In this document: one piece after another, positions 44,710 to 54,700 of the stretch
Layout of the letters: each line of letters begins with the position of its first letter
How positions within the stretch are numbered: the first letter of the stretch is position 1
Assembly: GCA_902573325.1 (NCBI GenBank)
Contig: CACGJH010000003.1
Coordinates: 62,001-126,000 of the forward strand
From: an uncultured Alphaproteobacteria bacterium
GTDB taxonomy: Bacteria > Pseudomonadota > Alphaproteobacteria > HIMB59 > GCA-002718135
Length of the DNA: 64,000 nucleotides
Direction: 5' to 3'
Position numbers and translations under genes: made by a program
Notes under the pieces: model-generated
What the model saw: the letters and a program-made list of their open reading frames with translations, nothing else
The model's database searches: none
Told to the model about the DNA's origin: nothing

Positions 44710-45879
44710 TTAACTGTATATTTTTCTCTCAAAATTTTTAAAAATTTCTTCACATTTTTTACTAAAATATGGTTTTGTTTGCATAAAAATAGAGGCAGCT
44801 AGTTTATTTTCTAAGTCAATCCAAAAAAAAGTATTAAGAAGTCCTGTCCAAAAAAGACTATTCTTAGGCCTACCTTCATTTGTCTTTTCAGTATTAATCA
44901 TGAATCCATATGAAAATTTTTTTTGAATTTCGGAATTGAAATCAGCAATATTTGAGATGTCTGGCATGACACTATTTAGTTTATTCGTATTTAAACTTCC
45001 TATTTGATTAGTAGTCATATTTTTAAAATTTTCTTTGCTCAACAATGTGTGATTATTTAATTTACCTTGATTCAAAAATATTTGCATAAATTTTGAATAG
45101 TCTCTTGGTGTGGAAAAAAGACCTCCTCCTCCAGCATGAAACTGGTTAGATTTTTTTGAATTATGAAATTCTAATTCATCATCCTCAATAAAATATTCAT
45201 TGTTTTTATTTATGGAGTGTTTAATTGCTATATTTTCAAAGTCTTCTTTAGTTAAATCAAAACTTGTTTTTGTCATATTTATTTTTTTGAAAATATTTTC
45301 ACTCATATAGGTTCCCAGTTTTTGGTTAGTAATCTTTTCAACTAAGTTACCAAGTACATCAATATTAATTCCGTATTTCCACTTTGAACCAGGATTGAAT
45401 AAAATTGGAGCATTCAAGAAACCTGAGTCATCATCGAATAAAGAATTTAATAGTTTTAAATTCACTAATTCATTTATTTCTTTATCCCAAATCTCATAAC
45501 CATAACCTGCAGTATGATTTAATAGGTGTTTGATTTTTATTTTATTTGTTGGATTAGTATAAATTGGATTATTTACTTCAAACGAATTTATAATTTGTAT
45601 ATTTTTATATTTTTCAGAAATATCTTCAATATTTGTGTCTAAATTTATGAACCCATTCTCTATTAATTGGAAAATGCAAAGTGAAGTTATAGGTTTAGTC
45701 ATTGAAGCAATTCTAAATAATGTATTGTGATTTATTTTTTCTTCCGAATTAATATTTTTAAAACCGTAATAACCTTCATATAAAATTTTCTCTTGATCAA
45801 CTATAATTGCAGCTATTGAAGGAACTTGAAGATTTTCAACAGTTGCTAATAAAAAATCGTCAATATTTTTAATATCCAT
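44710..45879 (-). CDS. Beta-lactamase-fold serine hydrolase (class C / esterase family VIII), copy 1
   Basis: 389 residues. The nucleophile motif is S59-M-T-K62 in RIASMTKPITS, the second catalytic tyrosine is in KWKYGINIDVLG, and HAGGGGLFSTPRDYSKFM marks the third conserved loop. No signal peptide is seen, which favours a cytosolic esterase or amidase over an antibiotic-inactivating enzyme. A paralog lies at 59.6-60.8 kb. A small membrane protein gene is 10 bases upstream on the same strand. Confidence 0.9.
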   Translation of the reverse strand: MDIKNIDDFLLATVENLQVPSIAAIIVDQEKILYEGYYGFKNINSEEKINHNTLFRIASMTKPITSLCIFQLIENGFINLDTNIEDISEKYKNIQIINSFEVNNPIYTNPTNKIKIKHLLNHTAGYGYEIWDKEINELVNLKLLNSLFDDDSGFLNAPILFNPGSKWKYGINIDVLGNLVEKITNQKLGTYMSENIFKKINMTKTSFDLTKEDFENIAIKHSINKNNEYFIEDDELEFHNSKKSNQFHAGGGGLFSTPRDYSKFMQIFLNQGKLNNHTLLSKENFKNMTTNQIGSLNTNKLNSVMPDISNIADFNSEIQKKFSYGFMINTEKTNEGRPKNSLFWTGLLNTFFWIDLENKLAASIFMQTKPYFSKKCEEIFKNFERKIYS

Positions 45880-45888
45880 AAAATTAAT

Positions 45889-46287
45889 TTATATTTTATT
45901 AATATTTTTTGAAATCAATATTAAGTTTAAACAAGATATAATTGAAAAAACTATGGCATTTACAGTTATGATATTAAGATTAGTTTCCCCAGGACTATCA
46001 GTAAATACATATCTCCAGAAATTAAGTGCTGCTAAAATTTGAAAAAGGGTAATTATAGAAATAAGTGGAAGTTGTTTTTCAAGACCTCTAAATATTATAA
46101 TTAATAGAGCTATGATGAATGTGGTAAAGATAATTCCAATTAATTCTGATAAACCAGCAACGGCGTGATTAAAAAAACCTAAGTTATTGATTGCAAATTC
46201 ATCAGTAAATACAAGAAGTTGAGTTGCATAATATGCAAAAAAAATAATATTAATGATGATAATGAAAACATCTATTTTTTTGATCAT
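45889..46287 (-). CDS. Hypothetical inner-membrane protein, four TM segments
   Basis: 132 residues with four hydrophobic segments, the first beginning directly after MIKKID. Between helices are short polar loops such as GLEKQLP and RYVFTDSPGETN. I recognise no family. It starts 36 bases from the divergent glutathione transferase gene and is followed by the beta-lactamase-fold hydrolase, with which it probably forms a two-gene unit. Confidence 0.8.
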   Translation of the reverse strand: MIKKIDVFIIIINIIFFAYYATQLLVFTDEFAINNLGFFNHAVAGLSELIGIIFTTFIIALLIIIFRGLEKQLPLISIITLFQILAALNFWRYVFTDSPGETNLNIITVNAIVFSIISCLNLILISKNINKI

Positions 46288-46322
46288 AACTGTGTATCAT
46301 AGAACATGATAAAAAAATCAAT

Positions 46323-46979
46323 ATGGAAATTACGTTATACTATTTTAAAATACCTTTTTGGAGAGCAGAGGTAACAAGATTAGCTCTATTTATAGGCGAT
46401 ATTCCTTTCAATGATTATCGAGTAGAAGGAAAAGAAATAGATAACCTTAAAGGAACGGGATTATTGCCGAATAAACAAATAGCTCCTTTTAAACAATTGC
46501 CAGTATTAGATGTTGATGGAAAAATAATTGCTCAAACAGGAGCAATTGCCAGATTTTGTGGAAAGTTATCAGGCTTATATCCAAAAAATAATGATTTTGA
46601 AGCAGCACAAATTGATCAAATAATTGATGCGGCACAAGACATTAACTATATGGTAACTCTGTCTGGAAGAGATAAAGAAAAGGAACGGTTAGAATTAGCG
46701 AGAAAAATATTAGCAACAAAACATTTACCAAAATGGTTTCAATTTCTAGAAAATTTACTTTCAGAAAATAAAGATTCTAATTTCTTTGTTGGTAACAAAA
46801 TTTCTATTGCTGATTTAGCAATTTGGAGATTACTTGGATGGTTAAGTTCGGGACTTTTAGATGGTGTTCCAACTAACATTTTAGAACCATATGAGAAATT
46901 AAATAAATTGAGAGAAGAAGTAAATAAGCATCCAAAAGTTAATGAATGGATGCTTAAAACGTATGGAAAAATAATTTAA
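46323..46979 (+). CDS. Glutathione S-transferase (sigma/Mu-like)
   Basis: 218-residue two-domain GST. The N-terminal thioredoxin-like domain begins EITLYYFKIPFWRAEVTRLA, with the Tyr and the RAEVTRL helix of sigma-type enzymes. It contains the cis-Pro in FKQLPVLDVDGK and the glutathione-binding IIAQTGAIARF. The helical C-terminal domain has the N-capping box motif KISIADLAIWRLLGW. The electrophilic substrate is unknown. It is convergent with the GYD-domain gene (8 bases between). Confidence 0.92.
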   Translation: MEITLYYFKIPFWRAEVTRLALFIGDIPFNDYRVEGKEIDNLKGTGLLPNKQIAPFKQLPVLDVDGKIIAQTGAIARFCGKLSGLYPKNNDFEAAQIDQIIDAAQDINYMVTLSGRDKEKERLELARKILATKHLPKWFQFLENLLSENKDSNFFVGNKISIADLAIWRLLGWLSSGLLDGVPTNILEPYEKLNKLREEVNKHPKVNEWMLKTYGKII

Positions 46980-46987
46980 AGTAATTC

Positions 46988-47308
46988 TTAAGTTTTTTTA
47001 TAAGTTCCAGAGGCTTCAGCTGCTTTTTTTATGGTACTAACCATATCAAATTTTGTATCTAAAATGATTAATTCATTTAACATTCCTGATTGTAAAGCTG
47101 TAACCTTCATAGCAAGCATTGATTCATAATCACCTTCTGCTGTAGCAATCATGTCAAAGTCACCTCTTACAAATTCTAAACTATGTAATTTACCTCCTGC
47201 TTTTTCAGCAGCACTTCCAACAATCGCAGCTCTATCTTGATCTGGGTTACTCATATAACCTTTAATGTATTCTGGACTTAATTTCCCGATTAAATAAAAT
47301 TTATTCAT
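46988..47308 (-). CDS. GYD-domain protein
   Basis: 106-residue ferredoxin-like protein of the GYD family, named for its conserved residues, here seen in SPEYIKGYMSNPDQDR and GDFDMIATAEGDYESMLA. The family forms small oligomers and has no defined reaction; it often neighbours glutathione- or sulfur-related genes. A GGAG-type site precedes the ATG, and the gene is monocistronic between the GST gene and pdxJ. Confidence 0.87.
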   Translation of the reverse strand: MNKFYLIGKLSPEYIKGYMSNPDQDRAAIVGSAAEKAGGKLHSLEFVRGDFDMIATAEGDYESMLAMKVTALQSGMLNELIILDTKFDMVSTIKKAAEASGTYKKT

Positions 47309-47382
47309 ATTACTCCTTTCAATTTGATGTTATTGATTACTAAAAATAATAAGTGAAGTTAAAATAAAAAAATTAATAAATT

Positions 47383-48120
47383 ATGACAGCTTTAAGCGTA
47401 AATGTGAATAAATTTGCTTTAGTGAGAAATGCAAGAGGTGCTGACTTACCAAACTTGATTGATATTAGTAATAAATGTTTAAACTTTGGTGCTGATGGCA
47501 TTACAGTACATCCTCGACCTGATGAAAGACATGCAAAATTTTCTGACCTAGAGCCATTAAAAAATTTATTGGCAAAATTTGAATATAAAGAGTTCAATAT
47601 AGAAGGATATCCATCAGATTTTTTTGTTAAAAAAGTAATTGAGGTTAAACCCAATCAAGTCACATTAGTGCCAGATCCACCTGGTGCATTAACCTCTTCA
47701 TTTGGTTGGGACTGTCATGAAAATAGACAATTTCTAAGAGATATTGTTAGTGAATTTAAAAAAAATAAAATTCGTGTTTCAATTTTTATAAATCCATCGA
47801 TTAAAACACTTGAAAATTTAGAAGTTATAAATACTGATAGAGTTGAACTTTATACATACGATTATGCTCATAATTTTACAGAGAATAAAGTTACTGCCAT
47901 AAAGTCCTATATAGATGTATCAACATATTTAAAAAAAGAATTTCCTAAAATTAAATTAAATGCAGGCCATGATTTAAATTTGGAAAATTTAAAATTTTTC
48001 TTAGAAAATATTAATAATATCGAAGAGGTTTCTATAGGTCATGCACTGATCTGTGATACCTTTGAATATGGTTTAGAAAAAACAATTAAAAAATATTTAT
48101 CTCTAACAAAAATTAAATGA
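47383..48120 (+). CDS. pdxJ: Pyridoxine 5'-phosphate synthase
   Basis: 245-residue TIM-barrel enzyme that condenses 1-deoxyxylulose-5-phosphate with 3-amino-2-oxopropyl phosphate in vitamin B6 synthesis. Signature regions are VNVNKFALVRNARG, ITVHPRPDERH, NIEGYPSDFF, and VTLVPDPPGALTSSFGWD. The catalytic Glu is in the strand around FNIEGYPS. The chain closes with LNAGHDLNLENL and ISIGHAL-like VSIGHALI. The stop overlaps the LysE-type exporter start by four bases. Confidence 0.95.
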   Translation: MTALSVNVNKFALVRNARGADLPNLIDISNKCLNFGADGITVHPRPDERHAKFSDLEPLKNLLAKFEYKEFNIEGYPSDFFVKKVIEVKPNQVTLVPDPPGALTSSFGWDCHENRQFLRDIVSEFKKNKIRVSIFINPSIKTLENLEVINTDRVELYTYDYAHNFTENKVTAIKSYIDVSTYLKKEFPKIKLNAGHDLNLENLKFFLENINNIEEVSIGHALICDTFEYGLEKTIKKYLSLTKIK

Positions 48121-48734
48121 CTTTTATCTTTTGGCTTCAATTTGCCTTAGTATGTATTGCTGGAGCTATGTCTCCTGGGCCTAGTTTGGCATTAATTATC
48201 AGAAACAGTGTTACAATTAATAGAAATGCTGGCATTCTGACTTCTATTGGTCACGGGATTGGTATGGGTGTGTACGCAATTTTTGCAGTAACTGGACTAA
48301 TAATTATTTTAACAACAAATGAAATACTATTTCAATTTATACAAATTATTGGAATTTTATTTTTATTATTTATAGGGTTTCAATTTCTTTTTAAAAAAAA
48401 TCAAGAAATTGAATATATAAATAATCAAAAAAATTTTAATTCATTTTTACAGGGTTTTTCTATAGCAATTTTAAATCCTAAAATTCTTATATGGTTTTCA
48501 GCAATATTTTCACAATTTGTAAAAATGGATGCATCCTTTTTTTCACACTCAATTCTTGTCATCACTGCATCTGTAATAGATGGAATTTGGTATATTATTG
48601 TTTCAGTTGTAGTAACAAGTTATGGAATGGGCAATTTTTTTCAGAGAAGAAAAAACTTTATTCAAAAAACATCAGGAATAATTTTAGTTTTAATTGGTAT
48701 ACTTCTAATTATAGATTTCTTCCAAAACTCTTAA
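48117..48734 (+). CDS. LysE/RhtB-family amino-acid exporter
   Basis: 205-residue membrane protein with five to six hydrophobic segments. The N-terminal motif AGAMSPGPSLALIIRNSV is the LysE-family hallmark. Members export amino acids or derivatives. It is translationally coupled to pdxJ (ATGA), which may be simple operon economy. Its 3' end overlaps the convergent M19 dipeptidase gene by 30 bases. Confidence 0.92.
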   Translation: MTFIFWLQFALVCIAGAMSPGPSLALIIRNSVTINRNAGILTSIGHGIGMGVYAIFAVTGLIIILTTNEILFQFIQIIGILFLLFIGFQFLFKKNQEIEYINNQKNFNSFLQGFSIAILNPKILIWFSAIFSQFVKMDASFFSHSILVITASVIDGIWYIIVSVVVTSYGMGNFFQRRKNFIQKTSGIILVLIGILLIIDFFQNS

Positions 48735-49787
48735 GATATTTTTTCCCATAATTTTTTCAATTTCACTATTTTTATATCCTCTTTTTTCTAAACTTTCTTG
48801 AATTATCATGTGATCTAGACAATCATTCCATTTATTTGGCAAACAATCAAGACCATCATAATCACTGCCTATTCCGACATAATCAATACCTATTTGATTA
48901 ATTACATACTCAATATGATCAACAAATATTTCAATACTCGGGCATATATTTGCTAATTTTTTTTGAAGAAAATGTTGTTTTGCGATCCATTGAGATGTTT
49001 TGTTTGAATATTTTCTTTCAATAGAATTTAATTCATCAATATATTTTTTTCTTTCTTTAGTTTCTCTTTCTTTAAAAGATTTATCAATAAAAAAAGGGTA
49101 TGGATTAAGACCAATCAAACCATTTACTTTTTTAATAGCTTCAATTTGATCATCTTTTAAATTACGAAAATGAGGACACAAATTATACACACTAGAATGC
49201 GAGGCTATAAAAGGTTTAGTACATATTGATGCAATGTCCCAAAAACTTTTCTCTCCAATGTGCGAAACATCGACTAGCACATTATTATCTTGGCAAATAG
49301 AAATAACTTCTTTCCCAAATTTGTTTAAACCATGGCTTTTAAGTTTTGACAAATTGTATGTCTCATCATAATTTGATGAAACCCAATCCAAAGAATGATT
49401 CCAGGTTGGGCCGAAATAGAAAAGACCCCTTTCAATAAAATGATATAAATTATTGATATCATTTTCTAAACCCTCTCCTCCTTCCATTGAAATTGGAAGT
49501 ATTAACTTATTTTTATCTATTGCTTCATTAATGTCCGCTAGTTTTTTTGGAATGACAATTTCTTCATGTGATGAAATTCTTTCAATCTCATCATACATTT
49601 TATCAGCTCTTTTAAAAAAATTTGGTTCTTTAGAATTGCTTGAGACCCAAATAATTAAAATTTCTAAATCAATCTCAGATTTTAATAACCTTGGTATATC
49701 CGTATGCCCGTGTGATGTAAGTTTAGTAACATCTTCACCTTCAATAACTCTTTGCACAAGATCATTATGCAAGTCAGCTACAAACAT
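48705..49787 (-). CDS. Membrane dipeptidase-like metallopeptidase, M19 family
   Basis: 360-residue TIM-barrel zinc peptidase. Metal ligands are H7 and D9 in ADLHNDLV, a bridging Glu in PISMEGGEGLEN, and histidines in VDVSHIGEKSFW and FIASHSSVYNL. The C-terminal IDYVGIGSDYDGLDCLP is conserved in the family. No signal peptide is evident, so it is probably a cytosolic dipeptidase. It is four bases downstream of the cyclophilin gene. Confidence 0.93.
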   Translation of the reverse strand: MFVADLHNDLVQRVIEGEDVTKLTSHGHTDIPRLLKSEIDLEILIIWVSSNSKEPNFFKRADKMYDEIERISSHEEIVIPKKLADINEAIDKNKLILPISMEGGEGLENDINNLYHFIERGLFYFGPTWNHSLDWVSSNYDETYNLSKLKSHGLNKFGKEVISICQDNNVLVDVSHIGEKSFWDIASICTKPFIASHSSVYNLCPHFRNLKDDQIEAIKKVNGLIGLNPYPFFIDKSFKERETKERKKYIDELNSIERKYSNKTSQWIAKQHFLQKKLANICPSIEIFVDHIEYVINQIGIDYVGIGSDYDGLDCLPNKWNDCLDHMIIQESLEKRGYKNSEIEKIMGKNILRVLEEIYN

Positions 49788-49791
49788 TTAA

Positions 49792-50358
49792 TTATTTAAT
49801 AATCTCCATTTTAATTATTTTATCTGGATCGGCAGGTGGCTCACCTCTTGCGATATTATCAACAAATTCCATACCTTCCGTAACTTGAGCCCAAACGGTA
49901 TATTGACCATCTAAAAAAGAGCAATCATTAAAACAAATGAAAAATTGACTATTGGCGCTGTTAGGATTTTGAGCTCTTGCCATTGATACTGCCCCTCTTC
50001 CATGATTCTCAGAAGAAAATTCTGCCTCAATATCCGGAAGTTTTGATCCACCTGTGCCTGCTCTTGATAAATTGAAATTATCATTACTTGAATTTCCAAA
50101 TTCTACATCACCGGTTTGAGCCATAAAGCCATCTATAACTCTATGAAAAACAACTCCATCATATTGTCCTTCTTCAATAAGTTGTTTGATTTGTTTTACA
50201 TGTTTTGGTGCTACGTTTGGTTTTGTCTCTATTACAACAACACCATCCTTAAGTGTCATATGAATAGTATCTTTCTTTTCATCAGCCATTGAAATCCCCC
50301 CTTTTAAGAATATTGAGAATATGAAGATGAAAATAAATAGTTTTTTAAGTTTATTCAT
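49792..50358 (-). CDS. Exported cyclophilin-type peptidyl-prolyl isomerase
   Basis: About 188 residues. A signal peptide (NKLKKLFIFIFIFSIFLKGGI) precedes the cyclophilin domain, which has the catalytic-site segment FHRVIDGFMAQTGD, GRGAVSMARAQNPNSANSQF and FLDGQYTVWAQVTEGMEFVD. It should fold periplasmic proteins. The ATG at 50358 is chosen over the upstream in-frame GTG at 50379, because the hydrophobic segment follows it directly. It is divergent from the RidA gene. Confidence 0.93.
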   Translation of the reverse strand: MNKLKKLFIFIFIFSIFLKGGISMADEKKDTIHMTLKDGVVVIETKPNVAPKHVKQIKQLIEEGQYDGVVFHRVIDGFMAQTGDVEFGNSSNDNFNLSRAGTGGSKLPDIEAEFSSENHGRGAVSMARAQNPNSANSQFFICFNDCSFLDGQYTVWAQVTEGMEFVDNIARGEPPADPDKIIKMEIIK

Positions 50359-50402
50359 ATTTGTTTTCTTTACCTTCACCCAAATTGTTTTATATATATG
50401 TA

Positions 50403-50867
50403 ATGCACATCTTTGAAGAAAATATCAAGAAATTAGATCTAAAAATTCCAGATATGCCAACTCCACTTGCAAATTACGTACCCTTTAAGGTTGCAGATAA
50501 TACTGTTTATATATCTGGTCAAGGACCAGTAATTGATGGTAAAATTCTTTACAGTGGAAAAGTTGGTGTAGATATTTCTGAAGATGAAGGAATAAAAGCT
50601 GCTGAAACTTGTTGCATTAATATTATTGCAGCTCTTAAAACATCGATAGATGGTGATTGGGATAGACTAGATTCTTTTTTAAAACTTGGAGGTTTTGTAA
50701 ATTGCAATGATAACTTTACCAATCAACCCAAGATCATAAATGGAGCATCAGATTTATTAGTCAATATTTTTGGTGACAAAGGAAGACACTCAAGATTTGC
50801 AGTTGGCTCAAATGCGCTTCCTCTAAATATTTCTGTTGAAATAGACGCCATCATTAAAATCAAATAA
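50403..50867 (+). CDS. RidA family protein (reactive imine/enamine deaminase-like)
   Basis: 154 residues in the longer RidA subgroup. Signature features are TVYISGQGP near the start, GIKAAETCCINIIAALK, and the C-terminal block GRHSRFAVGSNALPLNISVEID, where an Arg and a Gly usually bind the substrate carboxylate. RidA proteins hydrolyse reactive 2-aminoacrylate or related imines formed by PLP enzymes. The ATG at 50403 gives the natural N-terminus; an in-frame TTG at 50361 is less likely. It is followed 10 bases later by the DUF482 gene. Confidence 0.93.
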   Translation: MHIFEENIKKLDLKIPDMPTPLANYVPFKVADNTVYISGQGPVIDGKILYSGKVGVDISEDEGIKAAETCCINIIAALKTSIDGDWDRLDSFLKLGGFVNCNDNFTNQPKIINGASDLLVNIFGDKGRHSRFAVGSNALPLNISVEIDAIIKIK

Positions 50868-50877
50868 TAAACTTAAC

Positions 50878-52011
50878 ATGAGTAAATATTTTTTTTGCTC
50901 TTCGCTTAATGATATTAAAAAATCAGATTGGAATGAATGTGTTGAAAATGATCATCCATTCTTGCAATATGAATTTCTTCACGCATTAGAAGAAAGTAAA
51001 AGTGCAAATACCAAAACAGGTTGGCAGCCATATCATTATATAGAAAAAGAAAATGATAAAATTATTTCATTATGTCCTCTTTACATAAAGAACCATTCGT
51101 TTGGAGAATATATCTTTGATCATTCTTGGGCTGATGCTTATCATCGATATGGAATAAATTATTATCCAAAACTTCAATCTGCAATTCCGTTTACACCCGT
51201 TACTGGTGATAGAATTGTTTTAAATAAGTCGGTAAAAGATAAAAAGAAAAAACAAGTTCAGGTAATTAAGAATATTATAGAAGAAGCTAAAAAAATAAAT
51301 GTTTCTTCCCTACATTTTAATTTTGTTAATGATGCTTCTAATTGGAATGATGTTGAGAATATTATGATTAGATCAGGGATACAGTTTCATTGGCATAATA
51401 ATGAATATAAAAAATTTGATGATTTTTTAAATGACTTATCTTCTAGAAAAAGAAAAATAATTAGACGGGAAAGACAATGTATTGAAAAAAATAATTTACA
51501 AGTGAAATTACTTAATGGAGATGATATTAAAGAAGAGCATATAAGTTTTTTTTACGATTGTTACTTAGATACTACTGGAAGAAAGTGGGGATCTACGTAT
51601 TTAACTAAAGAATTTTTCTTTAAAATTTTAGATAATTTCAAAAATAATATTTTGCTTATTATGGCTTTCCAAGAAGATAAAATGGTTGCCTCTGCAATTA
51701 ATTTTATAAGTAAAACTCATTTATATGGTCGTTTATGGGGGTCAAAATACGAAGTTCCCTTTTTACATTTTGAGCTCTGTTACTATCAAGCAATAGAATA
51801 TGCCATTAGAAATAACATTAAAATAGTTGAGGCTGGTGCTCAAGGTGAACATAAGTTACAGAGAGGATATGTTCCTACTAAAACATGGAGTGCGCATTGG
51901 ATTAAAGATCAAGAATTCAGCAAGGCAATTCAAAATTTTCTGGATAATGAAAGTCAGTTAATTGACAGTCAGAAAGAAAGATTAGATGATTTTCTCCCGT
52001 TCAAAAACTAA
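50878..52011 (+). CDS. DUF482 / FemAB-like GNAT-fold protein
   Basis: 377 residues of the family annotated peptidogalycan biosynthesis or N-acetyltransferase DUF482. Conserved segments are YIFDHSWADAYHRYG, PFTPVTGDRI, SRKRKIIRRERQ and HLYGRLWGSKYEVPFLHFE, ending with AGAQGEHKLQRGY. It has two GNAT-like domains as in Fem transferases. The true acceptor is unknown. It is downstream of the RidA gene in the same direction and ends four bases inside the convergent clpA gene. Confidence 0.92.
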   Translation: MSKYFFCSSLNDIKKSDWNECVENDHPFLQYEFLHALEESKSANTKTGWQPYHYIEKENDKIISLCPLYIKNHSFGEYIFDHSWADAYHRYGINYYPKLQSAIPFTPVTGDRIVLNKSVKDKKKKQVQVIKNIIEEAKKINVSSLHFNFVNDASNWNDVENIMIRSGIQFHWHNNEYKKFDDFLNDLSSRKRKIIRRERQCIEKNNLQVKLLNGDDIKEEHISFFYDCYLDTTGRKWGSTYLTKEFFFKILDNFKNNILLIMAFQEDKMVASAINFISKTHLYGRLWGSKYEVPFLHFELCYYQAIEYAIRNNIKIVEAGAQGEHKLQRGYVPTKTWSAHWIKDQEFSKAIQNFLDNESQLIDSQKERLDDFLPFKN

Positions 52012-54282
52012 GCAAGTTCTTTTTTAACTTCTTGCTTATTTGAAAATTCAAAACTAATTTTTTTATCCTTACATGTTATTTCTACATGACCACCTTTTGA
52101 TAATTTTCCAAAAATTAATTCTTCAGCCATAGGTTTTTTAACTTTTTCTTGTATTACTCTTCCCAATTCTCTTGCGCCATACACCTCATCATAACCTTCT
52201 TCGGCTAATAATTCTTTTGCTTCCTTATTAATTGATAATGAAACACCTTTATCTTCAAGTTGAGCTTCAATTTCTATGATGAACTTATCTACTATAGAAA
52301 GTACTATATTTTTAGATAAATGATTAAAATGAATTATTGAATCAATTCGATTTCTAAATTCCGGTGAAAAGATTCTATTAATTGCGTCACTACTATCATC
52401 GTTAGATCTTTTTGCATTAAATCCTATTTTGTTTTTTGATACATCAATTGCACCAGCATTAGTTGTCATGATTAATATAACATTTCTAAAATCTATCGTC
52501 TTGCCATTGTGATCAGTTAATTTTCCATAGTCCATTACTTGAAGGAGTATATTGAATAAATCAAAGTGCGCTTTTTCAATTTCATCTAAAAGAAGTACAC
52601 AATGAGGATTTTGATCTACGCCATCTGTTAATAATCCCCCTTGATCAAAACCAACATAACCTGGAGGAGCCCCGATGAGTCTGCTCACAGTATGACGTTC
52701 CATATATTCTGACATATCAAATCTAAGAAGTTTAATACCAAGGGTATTACTTAATTGTTTAGCTACCTCAGTCTTTCCAACTCCAGTAGGTCCAGAAAAT
52801 AAGTACGAGCCTATTGGCTTACCATCTTCTCTAAGTCCTGCTCTTGCTAACTTTATGGAAGATGAAAGCTCTTCTATGGCTTTGTCTTGACCAAATACGA
52901 AATTTTTCAAATCTCTTTCTAAATTTTTTAGACTATTCTTATCACTTTGATTAACAGATTTGGTTGGAATTCTTGCCATTAAAGCAACAACTGCTTCTAT
53001 ATCTTTTGATAGAATAATTTTCTTTCTTTTCTCTTCAGGCAATAAATATTGTGATGCACCTGCTTCGTCAATGACATCAATGGCTTTATCAGGAAGTTTC
53101 CTATCACCTATATATTTATTTGATAATTCAACAGCGCTAATAATTGCTTCAGGTGAATATTTAATATTATGATGTTCTTCATAGTAAGTTTTTAAACCTT
53201 CTAGAATTTTGATTGTCTCATCTTTTGATGGTTCTTTAACGTCAATTTTTTGGAATCTTCTGACCAAAGCTCTATCTTTTTCAAAATAGTTTTTAAACTC
53301 CTTATAAGTAGTTGACCCAATACATTTAAGAGTACCGTTGCCTAGAGAAGGTTTTAATAAGTTACTGGCATCCATTGATCCTCCACTGGTAGCGCCTGCA
53401 CCAATAACAGTATGGATTTCATCTATAAATAAAACAGCTTTATCTTTTTTTTGTAACTCTTTAAGAACTGCTTTCAATCTCTCTTCAAAATCACCTCTAT
53501 ATCTTGTACCTGCAAGCAGAGCGCCCATATCCAGTGAATATATAATTGCGTCCTCCATAATTTTAGGCACTTTTTTTTCTGTAATTCTTTTTGCCAATCC
53601 CTCAGCAATTGCTGTTTTCCCAACACCAGGGTCACCAACAAATAAAGGATTATTTTTTTGTCTTCTGCATAAAATTTGAATTGTTCTATCCAGTTCTTTG
53701 CTTCTGCCGATTAGCTTGTCTATTTTACCATCTTTTGATTTTTCATTTAAGTTAATACAAAACTGACCTAATGCACTTTTTGGTTTTTGTTGTTCTTTAT
53801 TTTCATATGTTTCACTATCTACAAATTCTTCGTTTTCAATACCTTCATTACTTTTAGAAATACCATGTGAAATATATTGCACAGCATCTAATCTGCTCAT
53901 ATTTTGTTGATGAAGAAAATATACTGCATGGCTTTCTTTCTCAGAAAATAAAGCTACGATCATGTTAGCTCCTGTAACGCTCTCTCTCCCACTTGATTGC
54001 ACATGAATAGCAGCTCTTTGTAAAACTCTTTGAAAACCATTTGTTAATTTTGGCTCTCCAGTAAAGTTCTCTTTAAGATTTTCTAAATCATTAATAATAA
54101 ATTTCTCAACACTTTCTTTTAAATTTGAAATATCTACAGCGCACGCTTTAAGCACACTAATTGCATCTTGGTCTTCCAAAAGAGAAAATAATAAATGCTC
54201 TAGAGTTACATACTCATGCTTATAAGTAGTCGCTAGCTGATATGCTTCTCTTAATGTTTTTTTCTAAATTTTGTGACAGCAT
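52008..54282 (-). CDS. clpA: ClpA unfoldase, with apparent +1 frameshift at an A7 tract near its start
   Basis: AAA+ partner of ClpP for N-end-rule substrates. It has the Clp N-domain, two AAA+ modules (Walker A GDPGVGKTA and GPTGVGKTE) and the ClpP loop region. The only long frame starts at a TTG (54179) and lacks the first 30-odd residues. The expected residues HEYVTLEHLL are encoded just upstream in the same frame, and the frame then meets a stop. An ATG at 54282 overlaps the clpS stop as TAATG and encodes MLSQNLEK before shifting frame at A7 (54257-54263). Removing one A gives a continuous 757-residue ClpA. It may be a sequencing error, a mutation or programmed slippage. Confidence 0.9.
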
Positions 54283-54617
54283 TAGCTTTTTTCCATTGTG
54301 CATTGTAAAGGATGTTCATTTTTTTTTGCCATATCCATTACTGATTTACATTTAGACTCAGCAACCTCATAAGTAAATGTTCCACAAACACCAATACCAT
54401 TTTTGTGAACGTGTAGCATAATTTGGGTAGCTTCCTCTTGTTTTTTATTAAATATTTTTTCTAACACCATAACAACAAATTCCATTGGTGTATAATCATC
54501 ATTTAAGAGCAAAACATTATACATTGATGGTTTCTTTGTCTTGGGCTTTGTATCTAGTAATAGGCCTCTTTGAAAATCGTCCTTATTATTGTTACTATTT
54601 TGATCTTCATTTGCCAT
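54282..54617 (-). CDS. clpS: ATP-dependent Clp protease adaptor ClpS
   Basis: 111-residue adaptor that delivers proteins with N-end-rule residues to ClpAP. The unstructured N-terminus (Asn/Lys-rich) is followed by the core with [15 protein letters not shown] (the NDD...M pocket) and [17 protein letters not shown]. Its TAA stop shares one base with the ATG of clpA, so the two are translationally coupled. Confidence 0.97.
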   Translation of the reverse strand: MANEDQNSNNNKDDFQRGLLLDTKPKTKKPSMYNVLLLNDDYTPMEFVVMVLEKIFNKKQEEATQIMLHVHKNGIGVCGTFTYEVAESKCKSVMDMAKKNEHPLQCTMEKS

Positions 54618-54700
54618 AATTATTAAATAATATGTTTTAAAATATTTTAAAGTATTTTTCTGTTTGAAAGCATCGAAAATCTTATGTTAATCAAGAAAAA

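Noticed and set aside
48491..48751. An 86-codon open frame on the plus strand inside the LysE-type gene
   Set aside because: It is a shifted-frame shadow of the exporter with no family match, and the main frame is clearly coding.
54180..54182. Taking the TTG at 54179 as the true clpA start
   Set aside because: It would remove conserved Clp N-domain residues that are encoded just upstream, and would leave a gap after clpS in an otherwise overlapping operon.
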